In this document: positions 20,266-33,182 of the stretch, piece after piece
Position numbering within the stretch: the first letter of the stretch is position 1
How the letters are laid out: each line of letters starts with the position of its first letter
DNA from: Allomyces arbusculus
Lineage: Eukaryota; Blastocladiomycota; Blastocladiomycetes; Blastocladiales; Blastocladiaceae
Assembly: GCA_027604705.1 (NCBI GenBank)
Contig: JADHYV010000023.1
Location: 186,001 to 250,000 of the forward strand
Direction of reading: 5' to 3'
Length of the DNA: 64,000 bases
The notes under the pieces: model-generated
The model's database searches: none
The model's input: the letters and a program-made list of their open reading frames with translations, nothing else
What the model was told of the DNA's origin: nothing
Made by a program: the position numbers and the translations under genes

Positions 20266-23200
20266 GCATGGCGGGGGGGAGGGGGGCTGGTCGTGTGGGC
20301 CCACGGCAGGGATTGTTTGTGGGGTGCCGAGAGAGTCGCGGTTTCATGATCGAAATGCATCATTCGTCTTTTTTTGCGTGCGCCGCTGGCATTCTCAATC
20401 CCACACATACGAGCGATGCGCTGCGCGACGATCCGCTCCGCTGAGGTGCGATTTGGCGCGCACGATCTCGCCCGCCGTTGAATTCCCGCCAAGTCATCCA
20501 TCCCTCGTATTGCCAGCACGCGTTCGGCATCAGCGCGGTGAGCAAACACAAGGCCCGATGGCTGGGTGTTTGTTGACCTCAGGTGACACGCGCAGCAGCA
20601 CGCGCGTCGCGTCCCCCACCCTCGCCTTGAAAAGAGACTTGGGCGGTCGCCAACCACCGGTTGGTGCGTACCCTTTCGTCTCCCATGCCGCGTCTCCCAT
20701 TTTGACCACTCTGCCGTCACCATGATCCCTGATGATCCCTGCTCTAGTCACCCTGACGTCCGATCGCGCCATGTCGGCACCATGGGCATGGGACGCGAAG
20801 GGGACATGCTGATTCGTTGTGGTGGGTCATCCATGGCTGACAACCTGCATGACAATGCATGAACCGCCACCCAAACGCTATCGCGACGTCCGGTGGGAGA
20901 GAGCGCGAGCGCCCCAAGGGCCGTCCGGCTGCGCGCCCCTGGATACAGCGCGGGGTCCCATGGTCGTGCAGGAGTGCGTGTGATCAGTGGGCCGCGGGCT
21001 GCATGGGTGGGAGTCCTGCGCAGCTTGCAGGAATGGTGGATGGCCGCGACCAGTCGCGGCCAACCAGCGGGCCCTCCCAATCCCTGCTGTTCATTGAGGC
21101 GGGGACCATCAGCGGGGTTTCGATTCGCTTGGTGCGCAGCCCGCTTGGTGCGCGGCCCGCTCGGTCCGACCGCGGTCGGCAATGATCGTGCGGATCGCGC
21201 AACGCGGTCACACGTTCACGCGCACACCGGACACGACACGCATGCGTGCGTGCACACGCGCTGTGGGGGTGGCCCTGCACGACGGCGTGCAGGAGGGGCG
21301 GACACGAAAACGGTTCATGGACGGCCAACTGGAAGTGGGCCGAGCGCCCACACACGGCGTGTCCCCAGGGTCGCGCGCAGCAATGCGTTCTGGTGGTGCA
21401 CCAGGACCAAGACCCCGCGACGACGCGCGTGTGATAGATTCCTCGCCTGGATCGCCGTCTGTGAACCAGGCCCGCGATGGATGCATGGACGATGGAAGTC
21501 TCACCCCCATTGCGCGTGCCCAACGTGGAACAACACGGGGTTCCTGCCGTCGATCGCGAGCGCAGCGCGGAGTGGCAGTTTGATAGACAGCGGAATCTCG
21601 CGCACGGCGACCCCCAACGTGGTGGTTCGATTATGGATGGACGGTGGACGTGGATGCACGGCGCGCATGAATTCGACACTTGCGCGAGCGCACAACGCGT
21701 CGCGACGCGAGCACACGACACGGTGCGTCCTTCACCGCGTGCCGGCGGGGTGGGCGCGTGGTCTGTGGTCGAGGGGCCAAACGGCGCGCAAGACCTTGTG
21801 AATTCCCTTACTGGTTCGTTGTGTTGGATGAGGAGCGGCGCATGGTGATGGCGCGTCCAGGCGCATCGGTCGGCGAGTTCGGTTGGAAAATTCGTTCAAG
21901 TTGGCCATTGCCGAGCACTGAACAATGGTGCGTTGGCGCAAACCCGCGCCGACACGCACACGCGTTGATGTTGCTCCCCAACGTCGTACGCGTGCAAGAG
22001 TGAGTAGAAGGTCGCAATCAATCAATCGCCATGACGGGCCGTGCCCTTGGCGTGTGGATCGACGCACAAGACGCGTTTTCGTGGAGCGCATGCGCGTCGC
22101 TCAGCACAACTTCCACAGCCTCATCATGTGTAATCGAACCTCCCGCAAGAGCAACGCGCCGAGCCTCATCAAATGCACTGCTCAAGTGATCTCGCAAACG
22201 ATGGCCCTGGCGCAACGCGCAATTCAGCGACCGCGTCGTCGCAGCGGCGGTGGAGGTACGCGAACGACTGACCAACACCCATGTCGCCCTGATCATGGGC
22301 CGCGTACATCGCTCCCATCCATTGCGCGTGCAACCATGCATTTGCGTCCATGCGCTCGTGATTGACGAGCAATACTTGCACAGAGGTGTTCTGGGCAACC
22401 GGGCCGGCCCCCGCGCGCTCATGCCGGGCCGACGCGAGCGAGGGTGGCGGTGGGACTACGGGTGGCAGCAACCCTGTCCGCACCAAACCGAGCCGAGACC
22501 CAAGAGGGGGAAGCGCCGCGCCGCACCGCGCTGTGCCTCGCCCGCCACCACCGCAACACATCTAGCGGTGTCCGACGCGTCCAGACCGTCGACGAGCGCG
22601 CCAACACACGCCCAAACACGCGCGAGCGGACAAGATGGGTCGCAGTGGCGGTGCATCGACCCAACACGCCGTGATTGCGGCATGGCCGCGCGCGCACGGA
22701 GGCGCACGCGCCGCTACCGACCACAAACCAGAGGGCGGCGGGGCGCACGCCGACATCGGCATGCTTGGATCGCTCATCGTGACCACGGCGCCTGGCGCGC
22801 GACCGGGCGCGGACGGGATCGAGTGCTTTTTGCTGAGGACGTCGTGGGGTCGGGGACGAGGCCAGCGCGTGCTCGACCGGATCGGGCAGAAAATCAAGCA
22901 AGGTTGAAACGAGGTTGATAGTCAGGAGCGTCGGCTCGCAGTTGGTGTGTCTGGCCGAGAGATGCAACCCCCCGCGCCGCTGCCGCCCCGCGCACAACGA
23001 CGGTGACGACGGCGACGACGGTGACGGGAGCCAGTGCATGTTGCAGCGCTGGCCGGGGGGGGGGGGGGGGCGGCGGCGCGGTGGAGCCCGATGGCGGCCT
23101 CTGCTGGCGGTTGGGGGGTGGTGCTGCCGTGCAACGTGGTTTGGTACGACACAAGCACACACGAATTGAGTCGGCCTGTCTATCGCTGCGCGTGCTCATC

Positions 23201-24707
23201 GTCGCGGCCTGTCCATCGTTGACGACGGCAAATGTGCCGTGCTGCCGTCGTCTTGCACGCGCTGCTGTTGCTGCTGGCCCTGTCCATCAAGTGGGGCCGG
23301 CCGTGCTGCAGCGTAGTCGCGTGCCCCCTGTCGACAGGAGCACTGGAGCACGTTGCGCGACGGAAGCCGCCGTACAGCAAGCGAGCTAGGGCAGGCCGTT
23401 GTGGCGGGACCGGCCGCGGCAGACGGTCGCGACCGGCTCTACGACCCGCGTGCGGGCCGGAGACAAGTGCGGTCGCGGGGGGTTGTGCGGCGTGAGCGGC
23501 GGCGCGGAGGCGGCGTGTCGCATGCCGGGATACCCAAGGAAAGCAGCAATCAACGCGTTGTGCAACATCAATTTCGCAGCGGTCGGGGCCCGGCAGCTGG
23601 GAAAAATGGCGCGCACGCGCTCGCTGGTGGCTGCTGGGGTCGATGTTTGCTGCCGGGCACGCCTGTCCATCTGTCCATCGGCCGCCGTCGCCGCGTGTCG
23701 TCCGTGATGCGGAGGGACGGATTGACGTTGAGGAGCACGATCGCGACTGCGAGACCGCCTCCTCGACAGCGGCCCCATCTCTCGCGCGCGGACCCGGCGA
23801 TCGCGCGACAGCAGTTGTGCGGCGATGCGCGCGGGCGCCATTCGTCGAGGTGGGCGACCTGACCGACTTTGCACGGGGCGCGCATCACGCCAGGTCATCG
23901 GCATGCGAGCGGGCGGGGCGCCCGCGTCGCGACGAGCGTGGGCGGCAGGCAACGGAACGCGGGGCGAGGTGCTGCTGCCGCTCCAGCTTCCTCGTCGCCG
24001 CCAGGGATAGGGGACGCGCGTGGGAGCAGCGCGTGCGGTCCAGCGGCGTCCGACGCGCGCGAGCGAGGGCCCGAGAACACGACCGCCCATGTGCGCACCC
24101 GGCGCGCGGAGCACAAGGCGCGGAGGCTTCCTCTGCCGCGGCAGGCGGGCGGGCGGGCGGCGGCGGCCCGCGCGTGCGCACAGCAGAGACGCCGCCCAGC
24201 ACTGCTCCGCGCGGCACGGCACGGCACGCCCGCGCGCCCGCCCAGAACGCACCGCCGTCTCGCAGGCCCGCGCTCCGCTCGCGGCGCGGCGACTGTATGC
24301 GCGGTGCGGCCCGCCCCACGCCCGCGGCGCGAGCGCTACTTAAGGCGCCGGCGCCCGCGCTTCCCCGCCGCGGCCCGCACCAACTGACCCGCCACCACCC
24401 ACCATCCACCATCCCCACTCCTCGCGCGCGCTCTCCCCCGCCCGTCGACGACGCGCTTCTCCCCGCCGCCGCCACCCCCTGCCCATTCCTTCCTCCCTCC
24501 CCTTCCCGCGAAGCAGCCGAGCCGCCGCCGTCGCTGCCGTCCGTCGCCACGCACGCCGCCGTCGCCGTCCGTGCCGCTCCCTCGCCCCCTCGCGCGACGC
24601 GCACACGCGCTCGATCACCGCCACTTCGCTCCCGCCTTTGCGCAGGCGCACCTTCCCCTCCCCTCCGATCACTGCTCGGCGGCCGCGCGTCTTCCACCGC
24701 CATCACC
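20266..24707. other. 4.4-kb gene-free region upstream of the cyclin gene
   Basis: The longest gene-free stretch among the GC-rich genes. Many open frames exist on both strands (for example 20893-21801 + and 22419-23162 -), but they overlap each other, are rich in R, A, P and H, and resemble no family. A G run lies at about 23056-23070. Near 24340 is a TACTTAAG-like AT patch, followed by a CT/CA-rich leader up to the cyclin start, which looks like promoter and 5' UTR. The region could be a long control region or encode non-coding RNA; I see no direct sign of either. Confidence 0.55.
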
Positions 24708-27088
24708 ATGATGACCACGCCCTCGTCCATGTCGGCGGCCTCGGTGCCGTCGGCCGCTGCGGCCGGTGCCGCCTCGACCAAGCGGCGGCGCGGGCCCAAC
24801 GGCGCGCACCTCGTCGTCTACCCGGCCACGGCCAACGCCATGACCTGGTCGGCGACGCCCGGCATGGCGCCGCCCACTCCCATCACGCCGACCGCCCCGA
24901 CGGCCGCCGCAAACGCGACCGCGATGGCAGGCGCCGCCGGGACGCGCTCCCCCGCGGCCGCACCCATGACGTCGACGACGGCACCGACGGGCGCATGGCA
25001 CGATCTGCACGCGGTCGCTGCCGCGTCCCTGCCGACGCCGACCGTCGTGAGCCACGGCATGTGCCCGGCCTCGCCCTACACGCTCGTGCTCGCCAGTACC
25101 GACTTGGTCCCGCCGCTCCCCGCGGCGCCCGCGGCCGCGGCCGCGCACCACTCGGCAGCGCCGTCCGCACCGATGCTGCGGCTGCACGCGGCCGAAGAGC
25201 GCCGCGCCGTGGACGCGGCGCCGTTGCGCGCCGTGCCGGGGCTCGCTGAGCAACGCGCTGCCGCGCTCGGATGGCTCGTGGAGGTACAGCTCTTTTCGTT
25301 ACTCTTGTTGACTCGTTGGGGCGGTGGAGGGCGGCGCGGGAGTGGGCCGGCAGTGTGTGCCGCGGCGGCGGTGGGACGCGATCGAATTCGGCGCCTTGGG
25401 CCGTCGTTCGCCGCCGCCGCCGCCTGCGCCGCTGTCGCCACGCGGTGGCCTGTCGCCATTCCCGCCCCACCTCGCTCGAAGACGCGTCGTCGTGAGCAGA
25501 AAGAACCCCGCCACTCACCCCACGGCCCCGCCCGCCCCGATCACGCTTGCAGATCAACGAGCGCACCGACAACTTCAAGTACCGCAACGCGACGCTGCAG
25601 CTCGCCGCGCAGTTTATCGACCGGTACCTCTACGCGGCGCGGCGCGCGCTCGCCGAGACCAACGGGCTCAACGACGGTCAATGGCGGCTGCTCGCGCTCG
25701 TGTGCCTGTCGCTCGCCGCCAAGATGGTCGAGGAGTACGACGACCCGCTCGTCCGCGACATGGTGCGCCTGTTGCGCGAGTGGCAGTGCACTGACGTCGA
25801 TGTGCGCGCCGCGCAGCTGCTCGTGGCCAAGTCGCTCTCGTTTGATCTCGCCGGGCCGACGCCCACCGAGGTGCTCTACGAGCTCCTGCACACGCCCACG
25901 GTCAAGGCCCTCGTCGACCTCATGTTTGGCCGGCTCGCGACCGAGTCGACGCCTGGACTCGCGCGCCGCGCATCTGTGCCGCTGCTCGCGTCGTCGTCGG
26001 CCGCATCGGCACTCGCGACCGCCGCGCAGCGGCAGCACGTCGCGGCGGCGGTGCCGGCATCATCGCTTCAGCGCCAGATTCTTGCCAACGACGAGGACGA
26101 TGACGAGGACGACGAGGAGTGCGACGAGGACGATTGCTCGCTCGACTACGACGACGAGGATGAAGACGCCATGGCCATTGTCTCGCCTGCGCAGACGGCA
26201 AGCACGGCCACGGCACAACCGGCACCGCAAGCACCAAGGCCACCGGCTGCCGCGACCGCCGCTGCTGCGGCCGCGCCCGAGAAACCGCGCCCGCACAACG
26301 AGCAGTGGGGCTCGCGGCTGCCGTCGTCGGTCGTCAAGCCGTTGATTGGGATTGCCGAGCACTACATGACGCACGCCATGGTGCACGGCGAGATGATGGG
26401 CGCGCTGCCGTCGACCATGGCCGTGGCTGCGCTCAACGTTGCGCTCGAGATCCGTTCCTTCCAAGTGCACGGCCGCGCGATTGGCGGCCGCCTGTCGACG
26501 TCCAAGGCATTGCGGCTCAACTACCTTGACGCGGCGCACGCCAACGACGTGCATCGCACCATGGCGCACATGCTCACGGTCCTCCCGCGCGAACTCTTCT
26601 TTGACCTGCCGATGCCGCCATCCAACGCGGGCGTTGCGGCCAACGCGGCCGCGCTCGCTGTCGCACCACCACCCGGGTCCCCCGCCGTGCCAGTTTACCC
26701 GTCGCCTGCCATGTCCTACTCTTCGTCGTCGGCCGCCGCCAGCAGCGCAGCATCCGCAGGAAGTCCCGCGGCACCCGCGCCCGTCCCGCTCTACCCGCAC
26801 GCGGTCGCGTCCTACCCTTTGGCGACCGTGGGCAGTGCCGTACCCGACGGCCCGCACGGGTACTTCGTGCAGTACCCGCACGCCTACACTGTGCCGCACG
26901 GCGCGCCGCCGCCATCCGGCAAGCATGTTGGTCCGCTCGCTGCCGTGGCCGCTGCCGCCGCGCCCGTCGGTGGACGCATGTACCCGTCGCCGCCGTACAG
27001 TTCGGGCGTCGCGGTCGTGCCGCCACCGCAACAAGCGCCGCCGCGGCCTGCGATGGCGCCCGCGGTCGAGGCCATGGACTGGCGCTAA
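24708..27088 (+). CDS. Cyclin, N-terminal cyclin box
   Basis: Regulatory subunit for a cyclin-dependent kinase. Two exons, 24708-25283 and 25553-27088, around a 269-nt intron (GTACAG...GCAG), the longest intron seen here; 703 residues. Residues 1-165 are low-complexity, with a KRRR basic patch near residue 26. The cyclin box begins RAAALGWLVE and crosses the intron into INERTDNFKYRNATLQLAAQ, FIDRYL, LLALVCLSLAAKMVEEYDDP and VRAAQLLVAKSLSFDLAGPT, the hallmark helices of A/B/D-type cyclins. A second, weaker fold may follow (ALPSTMAVAALNVALEI). An acidic D/E tract near residue 375 and long Pro/Ala/Tyr-rich stretches fill the C-terminus. The spacing is most like plant or fungal D-type cyclins, but the subclass is unsure. 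Start 24708 has ATG ATG in a CACC context. Confidence 0.83.
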
Positions 27089-28163
27089 AAGAAAGGAGAA
27101 CTGCGCGCAAATTCGACACTTCTTCTCGATTCCATCCATTCCGTGTGTGCTTCTGTGTTCCCGTCACGGCCGCGTCTCGTCGTCCTCGTTTCCCCCGTTA
27201 TCATTCCCGACGAGCCCCTTGCTCGCGCCCCCCACCACCACCACCAACTTGTACCATAAAGCCCCCACCTTCCTTCCCCTCGTTCCGCCTGGCCCACCGA
27301 CTGTTGATTGCGTGGCCAAACGACTCGCGCCGTGGCACTTTCCTCAACCCTGCTCCTCCTTCCGGCATCACTTGCATCACCCACCGGCTTCTTCCCCCTT
27401 GATTGGCCAATTGCGCTGGATCGACAACGGCTCGAGTCGCATTTGTCTTTTTCGTCAATTTCTTTTGCAATTGCACGATGTCGCTCTCTCTCATTTCGGT
27501 TCGGTTTGGTTCGGTTTGTTCGCGTTTGGTTTCGTCTTGGTACAAAGTAATTGTCTCGTTTCGCCAATCACCATGCGGCCCCAGCCCTATTTTTCGCCGT
27601 GATTTCCTGTGTGTCTTTGTCTTCGGTGCGAGCAGTTGGGTGTTCTGGAAGGTGAACGGCGGGAACGGGTGCCGCGCATGCGCCGTGTATGCGCGCTGGT
27701 GGTCGTCGTGGGCCCGCCGGCGGCGCGTCGGTGTGGATAACGATGCGCGAGCGGGATCGACGCGTTGACGGTCGTGAGCGTCGGATCTGAGCTGTGAGCG
27801 TCGACTTGCAGCTAGTTTCTGAACGACTTGGGCGTTGCAGGACGACGGCTTGGTTTGTGCGCGAGCTGTGCGAGACGCGACTAGTTTGGCAACGTTGAGA
27901 CTCCTAAAGCAACGTGTCCCGTGACGGTGCGTGACCCGAGACGCGCCCTGCTGGGTCGTTGGCTCGACACCACGATGTGACCATCCCGCGCAACACGGAA
28001 ACGATTGCGAACTTCCCGACGTGGACCCGCGCGTTGCTGCGCCCGCAACGACCAGTACTGCGCTCGACACGATTCCTTCGCCCCCCCTGCGCCCCGCCCC
28101 GCGCCACGTCCGATCACGCACCCGATCGCTCTCCACCGCCACCGGAACTTCCGCACCACGACC
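27089..28163. other. Intergenic, cyclin to WDR74
   Basis: About 1.07 kb with the cyclin 3' UTR and the WDR74 promoter. The sequence becomes T-rich around 27430-27560, consistent with a 3' end. The open frames here lack family similarity. Confidence 0.5.
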
Positions 28164-29948
28164 ATGTACATCCTCGCCGGCACCGAAGGCGGCCAAATCA
28201 AGGCCGTCCCGCTGTCCGCCCCGCGCTCGGCGCCCGCCGTCCCCGGCGCGCCCTCGGCCCTGCGCCCGATGGAACCCGGCGCGCGCGCTGCCGCCGAGGC
28301 CGCGGCCAAAGCCGCGGCCGCGCAGTGCACGACCTACGGCACGCTCGATAAGAACGCGGCGGTCGTGGCCATGGCGTCGGTCACGATCCGTGGGCGCGAG
28401 GCCGTATTGGTCGCGCGCGCGAATGGGGTCGTCGACGTGTGGGACCATGCGCGCGTGAACTGTGAGGAGGATGGGGGGACGGGGCCGCTGATCGCATCGG
28501 TGGCCGCGTTTGTGCCCCCCGAGGCGATGTCGATTGTGGAGAAGCGGGAGTGGGTGAAGATCGTGGAGGTGGATGCGTTGGACGAGTACGTTTGCCCCTC
28601 CCCAGGCGCCGATCGGAACGTGATGCGGCGCGGAATGACTGACTGACCGACCACGTAGCACGACGATCATGGCCGTCAACTCCCGCGGCACGCTCGCGGC
28701 CATCACGCTCGACCCGGCGCCCAACACCCCCCGGTCCACCACCACCACCGCCATCGCACAAGTGGCGGGCCGCTTGCAAACGCTCGATCTCGGCAAGGAC
28801 ATTCACCGCGTACGGCCCTGTGCGCCGCACCACCGGCACCTGCTCGCCGTCGGCGGCAACGAGCGCGACCTGCACCTGGTCGACTTGAACGCGCCGAAAT
28901 CGCAGGAGGCCGACAGGAAGGAGGAACACCTGTACACGGGACTCTTGAAACCGTCCGCCTGGACGGGCGAGTTGCGGCACACGGTCGTCTGGCGTGCGCG
29001 GAACGTGCCGTTTGATTCGGTGGGTCTCCGCGTGCCCGTGTGGATCACGGACGTGCGGTTCTTGAATGCGACAGGCACGCAGATGGCCACGTGCACCGCG
29101 TACCACGAAGTACGGCTTTTCCTGATCGGACGTGCGGGCGTGCGGTGATCAGGGGCCCTCATCGCTCACTCGATCAAACCCACCGCATCTAGGTCAAGTT
29201 TTACGACACCACCAAGCAACGGCGCCCGACCGCCGTCATCCACGTCGGCACCCAACCGCTGCGCTCATTGACCGTCCTCCCGCCCACGTCCCACTCGGAC
29301 CTGCTCGTCTCCGACTCCAAGGGCGCCGTCTACCGGATTTCGCCGACCCAGGCGGCCGCACACGCGCGGAAAGCCGCGCGCGCCGCGGGGGACCCGGACC
29401 ATCCACGGAACAAGTCGATTGCGCGGCGGTCGGGGAAACCGATCGCGGCGGGATCCGCGGTCGCGGGCGCCTACAAGGGCGCGCAGGGGGCCGTCCGCCA
29501 GGTGCTGGCCGCGACGATGCCGGATGGCGCCGATGTGGTGTGCGCAGTTGGGCTCGATCGGTTTGTCCGGGTGTGGGATGCGAAAAGTCATGCGGTTCGC
29601 GCGCGCTGGTTTGTGAAGCAGCGGTTGGAGGCGGCGGTCGTGTGGAGGACGCCGATTGAGGGTGAAGATGCGCAAGCGCAGACGGAGGGGCAGGCCGAGG
29701 AGGATGAAGACGTTGGGGATGAAGTTTGGGAGGAGCTCGATGCGTTGGAGCGTCGGCAACTGGGGGATGAGGATGAAAACGAGGAGGAGGATACGTTTGA
29801 GGACTTGGCGGTCTCTGCGGAACCGACCAAAAAGCGCAAGGACCGGAGGACCGAGGGCGATGCCGACGAGGACGACGTGGACGTGCCGCGCGCGCCGGTC
29901 AAGAAGAAGGCGGTTCCGAAAAAGCTCAAGAAGCCGGCGCGCAAGTAG
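28164..29948 (+). CDS. WDR74/Nsa1-type WD40 ribosome biogenesis protein
   Basis: Likely nucleolar factor for early 60S subunit assembly, working with the Rix7/NVL ATPase. Three exons: 28164-28585, 28659-29109 and 29193-29948, giving 542 residues. A WD40 propeller opens MYILAGTEGGQIKAV. Later blades include LLAVGGNERDLHLVDL, VPVWITDVRFL, VKFYDTTKQRRPTAVI, SLTVLPPTSHSDLLVSDSKG and VVCAVGLDRFVRVWDAKSHA; the last is the best conserved Nsa1/WDR74 blade. The C-terminal tail is acidic and then strongly basic (KKKAVPKKLKKPARK), typical of nucleolar proteins. It is longer than human WDR74 (385 residues) through Ala/Gly insertions. The gene is convergent with the desaturase gene. Confidence 0.83.
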
Positions 29949-30326
29949 GCGTGGTTTTTGGGTGTGGTAGGTTTGTGTTTCTTCGTTGTTTTTGCAGTTG
30001 CAGTTTGGCTCGGGCATCATATTATCTTCAGGAATACATGGGCGAAAACGGCGTGGACGGTTCACTTAACGCACGCGACCAGAAGGCGAGTGAGCGAGCA
30101 GAGTGACCAATCTATTGCGCGGGAGAGCAAACGAAACGAGAGAGAAATCCTCTTCAGAGACCTGCAATCATTTGGACGATCAAATAAATGGGACAAAAAC
30201 AAGAATGCAGCGACAGCAACCCCCCGCACTCGCAGTCACACAGCACGGTGGCCGCGGTGCCAAAACGACCATGTGAGGCCATGTTGCAGCGTGCGCACCG
30301 CGTCGCGCGAGCAGCATCACGAAGAC
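29949..30326. other. Convergent intergenic region, WDR74 / desaturase
   Basis: About 380 bp between two stop codons. It includes a short AT-richer block (about 30110-30200) that probably holds the 3' ends of both genes. Nothing else is visible. Confidence 0.5.
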
Positions 30327-31639
30327 TTAGTCGCGCTTAGCCTTGCGCGCGGCCTTGATCGTCGCGCGCCCTGCCAAGTGGTCCTCAAATTGACGCCCGA
30401 GTCGCGACTGAGGGCCCAAGTCGTCCTTCATAATGAAGTCGTAAATGACGCGCACCCACGACGTGTGGTAGGCAAGCTCGTTGTAGAACTCGGGCGCGGT
30501 CGCACGCAGCGCCGGCAGCTTGGACCAGGCAATCTTGGTGAAATCATGGTGCTCGTTGTGCAGGCCAATGTTCATGAACGGCACGTTGAGCGAGCCGTAG
30601 TACGAGTAGGTCTCTTGACCGGGCTCAAACGTGTAGTGCTCTGAACGGAGGTCAAGGGCAGTCAGTTCGGTGGTCGGTTGGGGAAAGTCGAAACACATGC
30701 AAAACACGAAAATGCGTACCCTGAATGAAGTGCGCAGCAGCCGGGTGGAACCCGTACCCGAACCACAGCGAGAGGAACAGGTAGAGCAACCCGCGTGGGC
30801 CGCAGTAAGTGAAGACGGCCAAGTCGGTCGATATGGTCCATGCCCAGTTAATGAGTTCCCAGGTCTGCGGCGACTTCATCATGGCAGCGCCGCGGAACAC
30901 GTAGAGGAACGGGTAGCAAAACACCCACAGGAACTTGAGGAACTTGTTGCCCTTGATGAGCTTCCACTCGGCGTCGAGCGGCAAGTCCGGGTCTTTCCCG
31001 TGCACGCCCTGAAACGTGTGGTGCTCGAGATGGTACCGGCGGAACGACGAGGCGATCGGGAAGACCTGGATCGTGAAGTGGCATCAGATTAGCGACGTGC
31101 CGAGAGAGGCGAACAGACCGGTCCGAGGCAAATGCGAGCCGTACGATGCCAATGTTCACGATGAGCCCGAGCATACGGTTAAACAGCGGCGTCTTGAAAG
31201 CCAAGTTGTGTGCGCACTCGTGAATCAACACGCCGTAAATGCCCGTGACGGTACCACCGACGAGGTAGGCGGCCGCGACCATCCACCCCCAGTGCGCGTC
31301 GCGCAAGTAGCCCGCGCCAAACGTGTAGGCGAGCGCGACCTGCACCGAAACGAGCGCAATTGTAATGTACTTGGTGCGCCATTCCACGCCGTAGAGCTGC
31401 TTGACCTCGGGGTACTTGTCGAGAATCGCGTGCTTGCGCTTGAGATGCGGCTCGTCCATGTCGTCGCGCGCAATGTCGTGGTGCACGTAAGGCACCGACT
31501 TGGGCCACTCGCCGAGGTAGAGCGGGTGGCGCACGTCGTAGGCCGGCTCGGGTGTAGCCAGCGCCACAGCCTCGTCCTTTTGCGCGGCCAGCGACTTTTC
31601 CAGCGTGTGCGGCAACGGCGTGCGGGGCAGTTGGGTCAT
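30327..31639 (-). CDS. Sphingolipid (dihydroceramide) delta-4 desaturase
   Basis: Endoplasmic reticulum enzyme that puts the 4,5-trans double bond into dihydroceramide (DES1/DEGS family). Three exons: 31145-31639, 30720-31065 and 30327-30640, giving 384 residues. The N-terminus has the DES lipid-binding region with PYVHHDIARDD and HAILDKYPEVKQLYG. The three iron-binding histidine boxes are all present: HECAHN (exon 1), RRYHLEHH (exon 2) and HNEHHDF (exon 3). Also typical are HPAAAHFIQEHYTFEPGQET and YSYYGSLNVPFMNIG. Four or more hydrophobic helices lie between. The start MTQLPRTPLP was preferred over a longer in-frame start at 31798, whose extra 53 residues look like translated leader. Histidine box 2 requires splicing to be in frame, which supports the intron. 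Confidence 0.92.
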
Positions 31640-32207
31640 GGTGTTGAAGTGAATCTGCCAAGTTGTCGGGGAGTTGAGTCTCGAGGAAGGGACGGCCGGG
31701 GCGTCACACGTCAGGGTCGGGCGGCGGCACGGCAGGGACAGCGTGAGGCGACGGCTTGCAAATGCTCGCGGACTTGATGACAGCGTCGGCTGCAGCAAGT
31801 CTCAGCGGGCCAGCAGGGCGTCAGCGTCGTGGTCGTCGTCGCGCCGGTCGAGGGTCGTCGTCCGAGGGGAGAAGAGGGAGCAACGGCAGCGGGAATCCGG
31901 ATTGGACGCCGGCGAGCTGCCACGGCAACCACGGGCCAAAACCCGGCTCGCCTGTGATCACATCCCACGACCATCGACCTTGGCATTCTCCTGGCCCAAC
32001 TGCCCGGTTTTTACACAGGATGTGGAAACGTATCTTCATGCCTGACCTCTCCACCGTATTGTATTTATGTCCGTCTCGGCGCGAGAAGAGCATAAACGCG
32101 AATAATACTGATTCCAATTTTCAGCCGAAAACAAACTGCTCTTCAGAATCCACCACAAACACGCTCTCTATGCGATGCAGCATCGAATCTGCATCAAACT
32201 GGTCCAC
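31640..32207. other. Intergenic, desaturase promoter and Bax inhibitor 3' end
   Basis: About 570 bp on the minus strand between the desaturase start and the Bax inhibitor stop. An AT-richer patch at about 32050-32110 probably belongs to the Bax inhibitor 3' end. No gene is seen. Confidence 0.5.
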
Positions 32208-33182
32208 TTAGCGGCGGCGCGTGCCGGCGCGCCGCGACGAGCGGCGGTCATCGTCGTCACTGTCGTCGCCACCACCATTGCGCCGCACCTGGTCCTTGGC
32301 CGCGTTCTTGGCCATGATGATCGCGATGCGCACAAACACGTTGACCAGGTCCAGGTAAAGCTCAATCGCACTGTCCATGTGCGCGTGCTCGCGCCCGACG
32401 CGGTCCATGACTGCGAGCGCTGGAACGCGCGCGAGCATGACTTGGGTGTCGAACATGACTGGAGGTAGGCGAGAGAAAAACGGTGGAAAATGGTCAGGAT
32501 TCTTCAAATTAAGAGTGGAAAGAGAACGCGCTCAGACGTACCGTAACCGGCAAACACGAGCAAGCCCAAGTAGAGCTCGCCGTTGAACAGCAGCCGCGAG
32601 TTCATGAAAACGTTGGCAAACGACATCCACGCCAGAATGCTCAACGCCGACCCAAGGAAGCCTAGGTCGACCGAATGTACATCAGATGAAAGTCCGTTTT
32701 CGCCAATATCATTTGCGGCCAAACGCACCAAACAGGTAAATCATGGAGCGGCGCGTCGACGTCATGGCGGCGACTGAGAAACTGGTAAACACGAGCAGCG
32801 TTGACACGACGGCTTGCGGCAGGATGCGTGGCGAGACGAGCTGCACGAGCTCGAGCAGACTAACGAGCGACGCGCCTTCCAGCGCGGCAAATCCGGCCAA
32901 CGCCGCGCGACGCGTCGTCAATGCGTCCTTGGTTCGCGACGACATCCTGAAGATGCCGAGCGCCACCATCATGCCGATAAACGGAATGAGCGGGTGCAAT
33001 GCTGGCAGCCACCCGGTCAACACCCCGTAGCTTGTTGCGGCCGTGATGGCCGTCATCCACGCGAGCGTCGTGTAGGCGCCCGTTACATGTTGCCGCGCGA
33101 CGGGCGAGAGCGGCGCAAAAGAGAGGAGCGCCGCCACGGGCGTCTCGAGCATCGACGTGCTTGCTGAGAAAATGTCGTTCAT
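32208..33182 (-). CDS. Bax inhibitor-1 (TMBIM6-like) membrane protein
   Basis: ER membrane protein that buffers calcium leak and suppresses cell death and ER stress. Three exons: 32729-33182, 32542-32661 and 32208-32458, giving 274 residues (human 237). Helices include YTTLAWMTAITAATSYGVLT, LIPFIGMMVALGIFRM, AALAGFAALEGASLVSLLEL, QAVVSTLLVFTSFSVAAM, SALSILAWMSFANVFM and LYLGLLVFAGYVMFDTQVML. The last block, GYVMFDTQVML, is spliced from two exons and is the diagnostic BI-1 signature. The conserved DLVNVFVRIAIIM follows. The C-terminal tail is charged (DDSDDDDRRSSRR), as in the family, and may be the pH or calcium sensor. Confidence 0.92.

Noticed and set aside
20893-21801. 302-codon frame in the gene-free region
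   Set aside because: Overlaps equally long frames on the other strand, no family similarity, and residue content is that of random GC-rich DNA.
22419-23162. 247-codon minus-strand frame
   Set aside because: Low-complexity Arg/Pro/Ala/His content; no recognisable domain.
23643-24707. Long N-terminal extension of the cyclin
   Set aside because: Open in frame but Arg/Pro-rich and composed like a CT-rich leader and promoter; the CACC-context ATG ATG at 24708 is the better start.
31640-31798. 53-residue N-terminal extension of the desaturase
   Set aside because: Family similarity starts at MTQLPRTPLP; the extension looks like translated 5' UTR.
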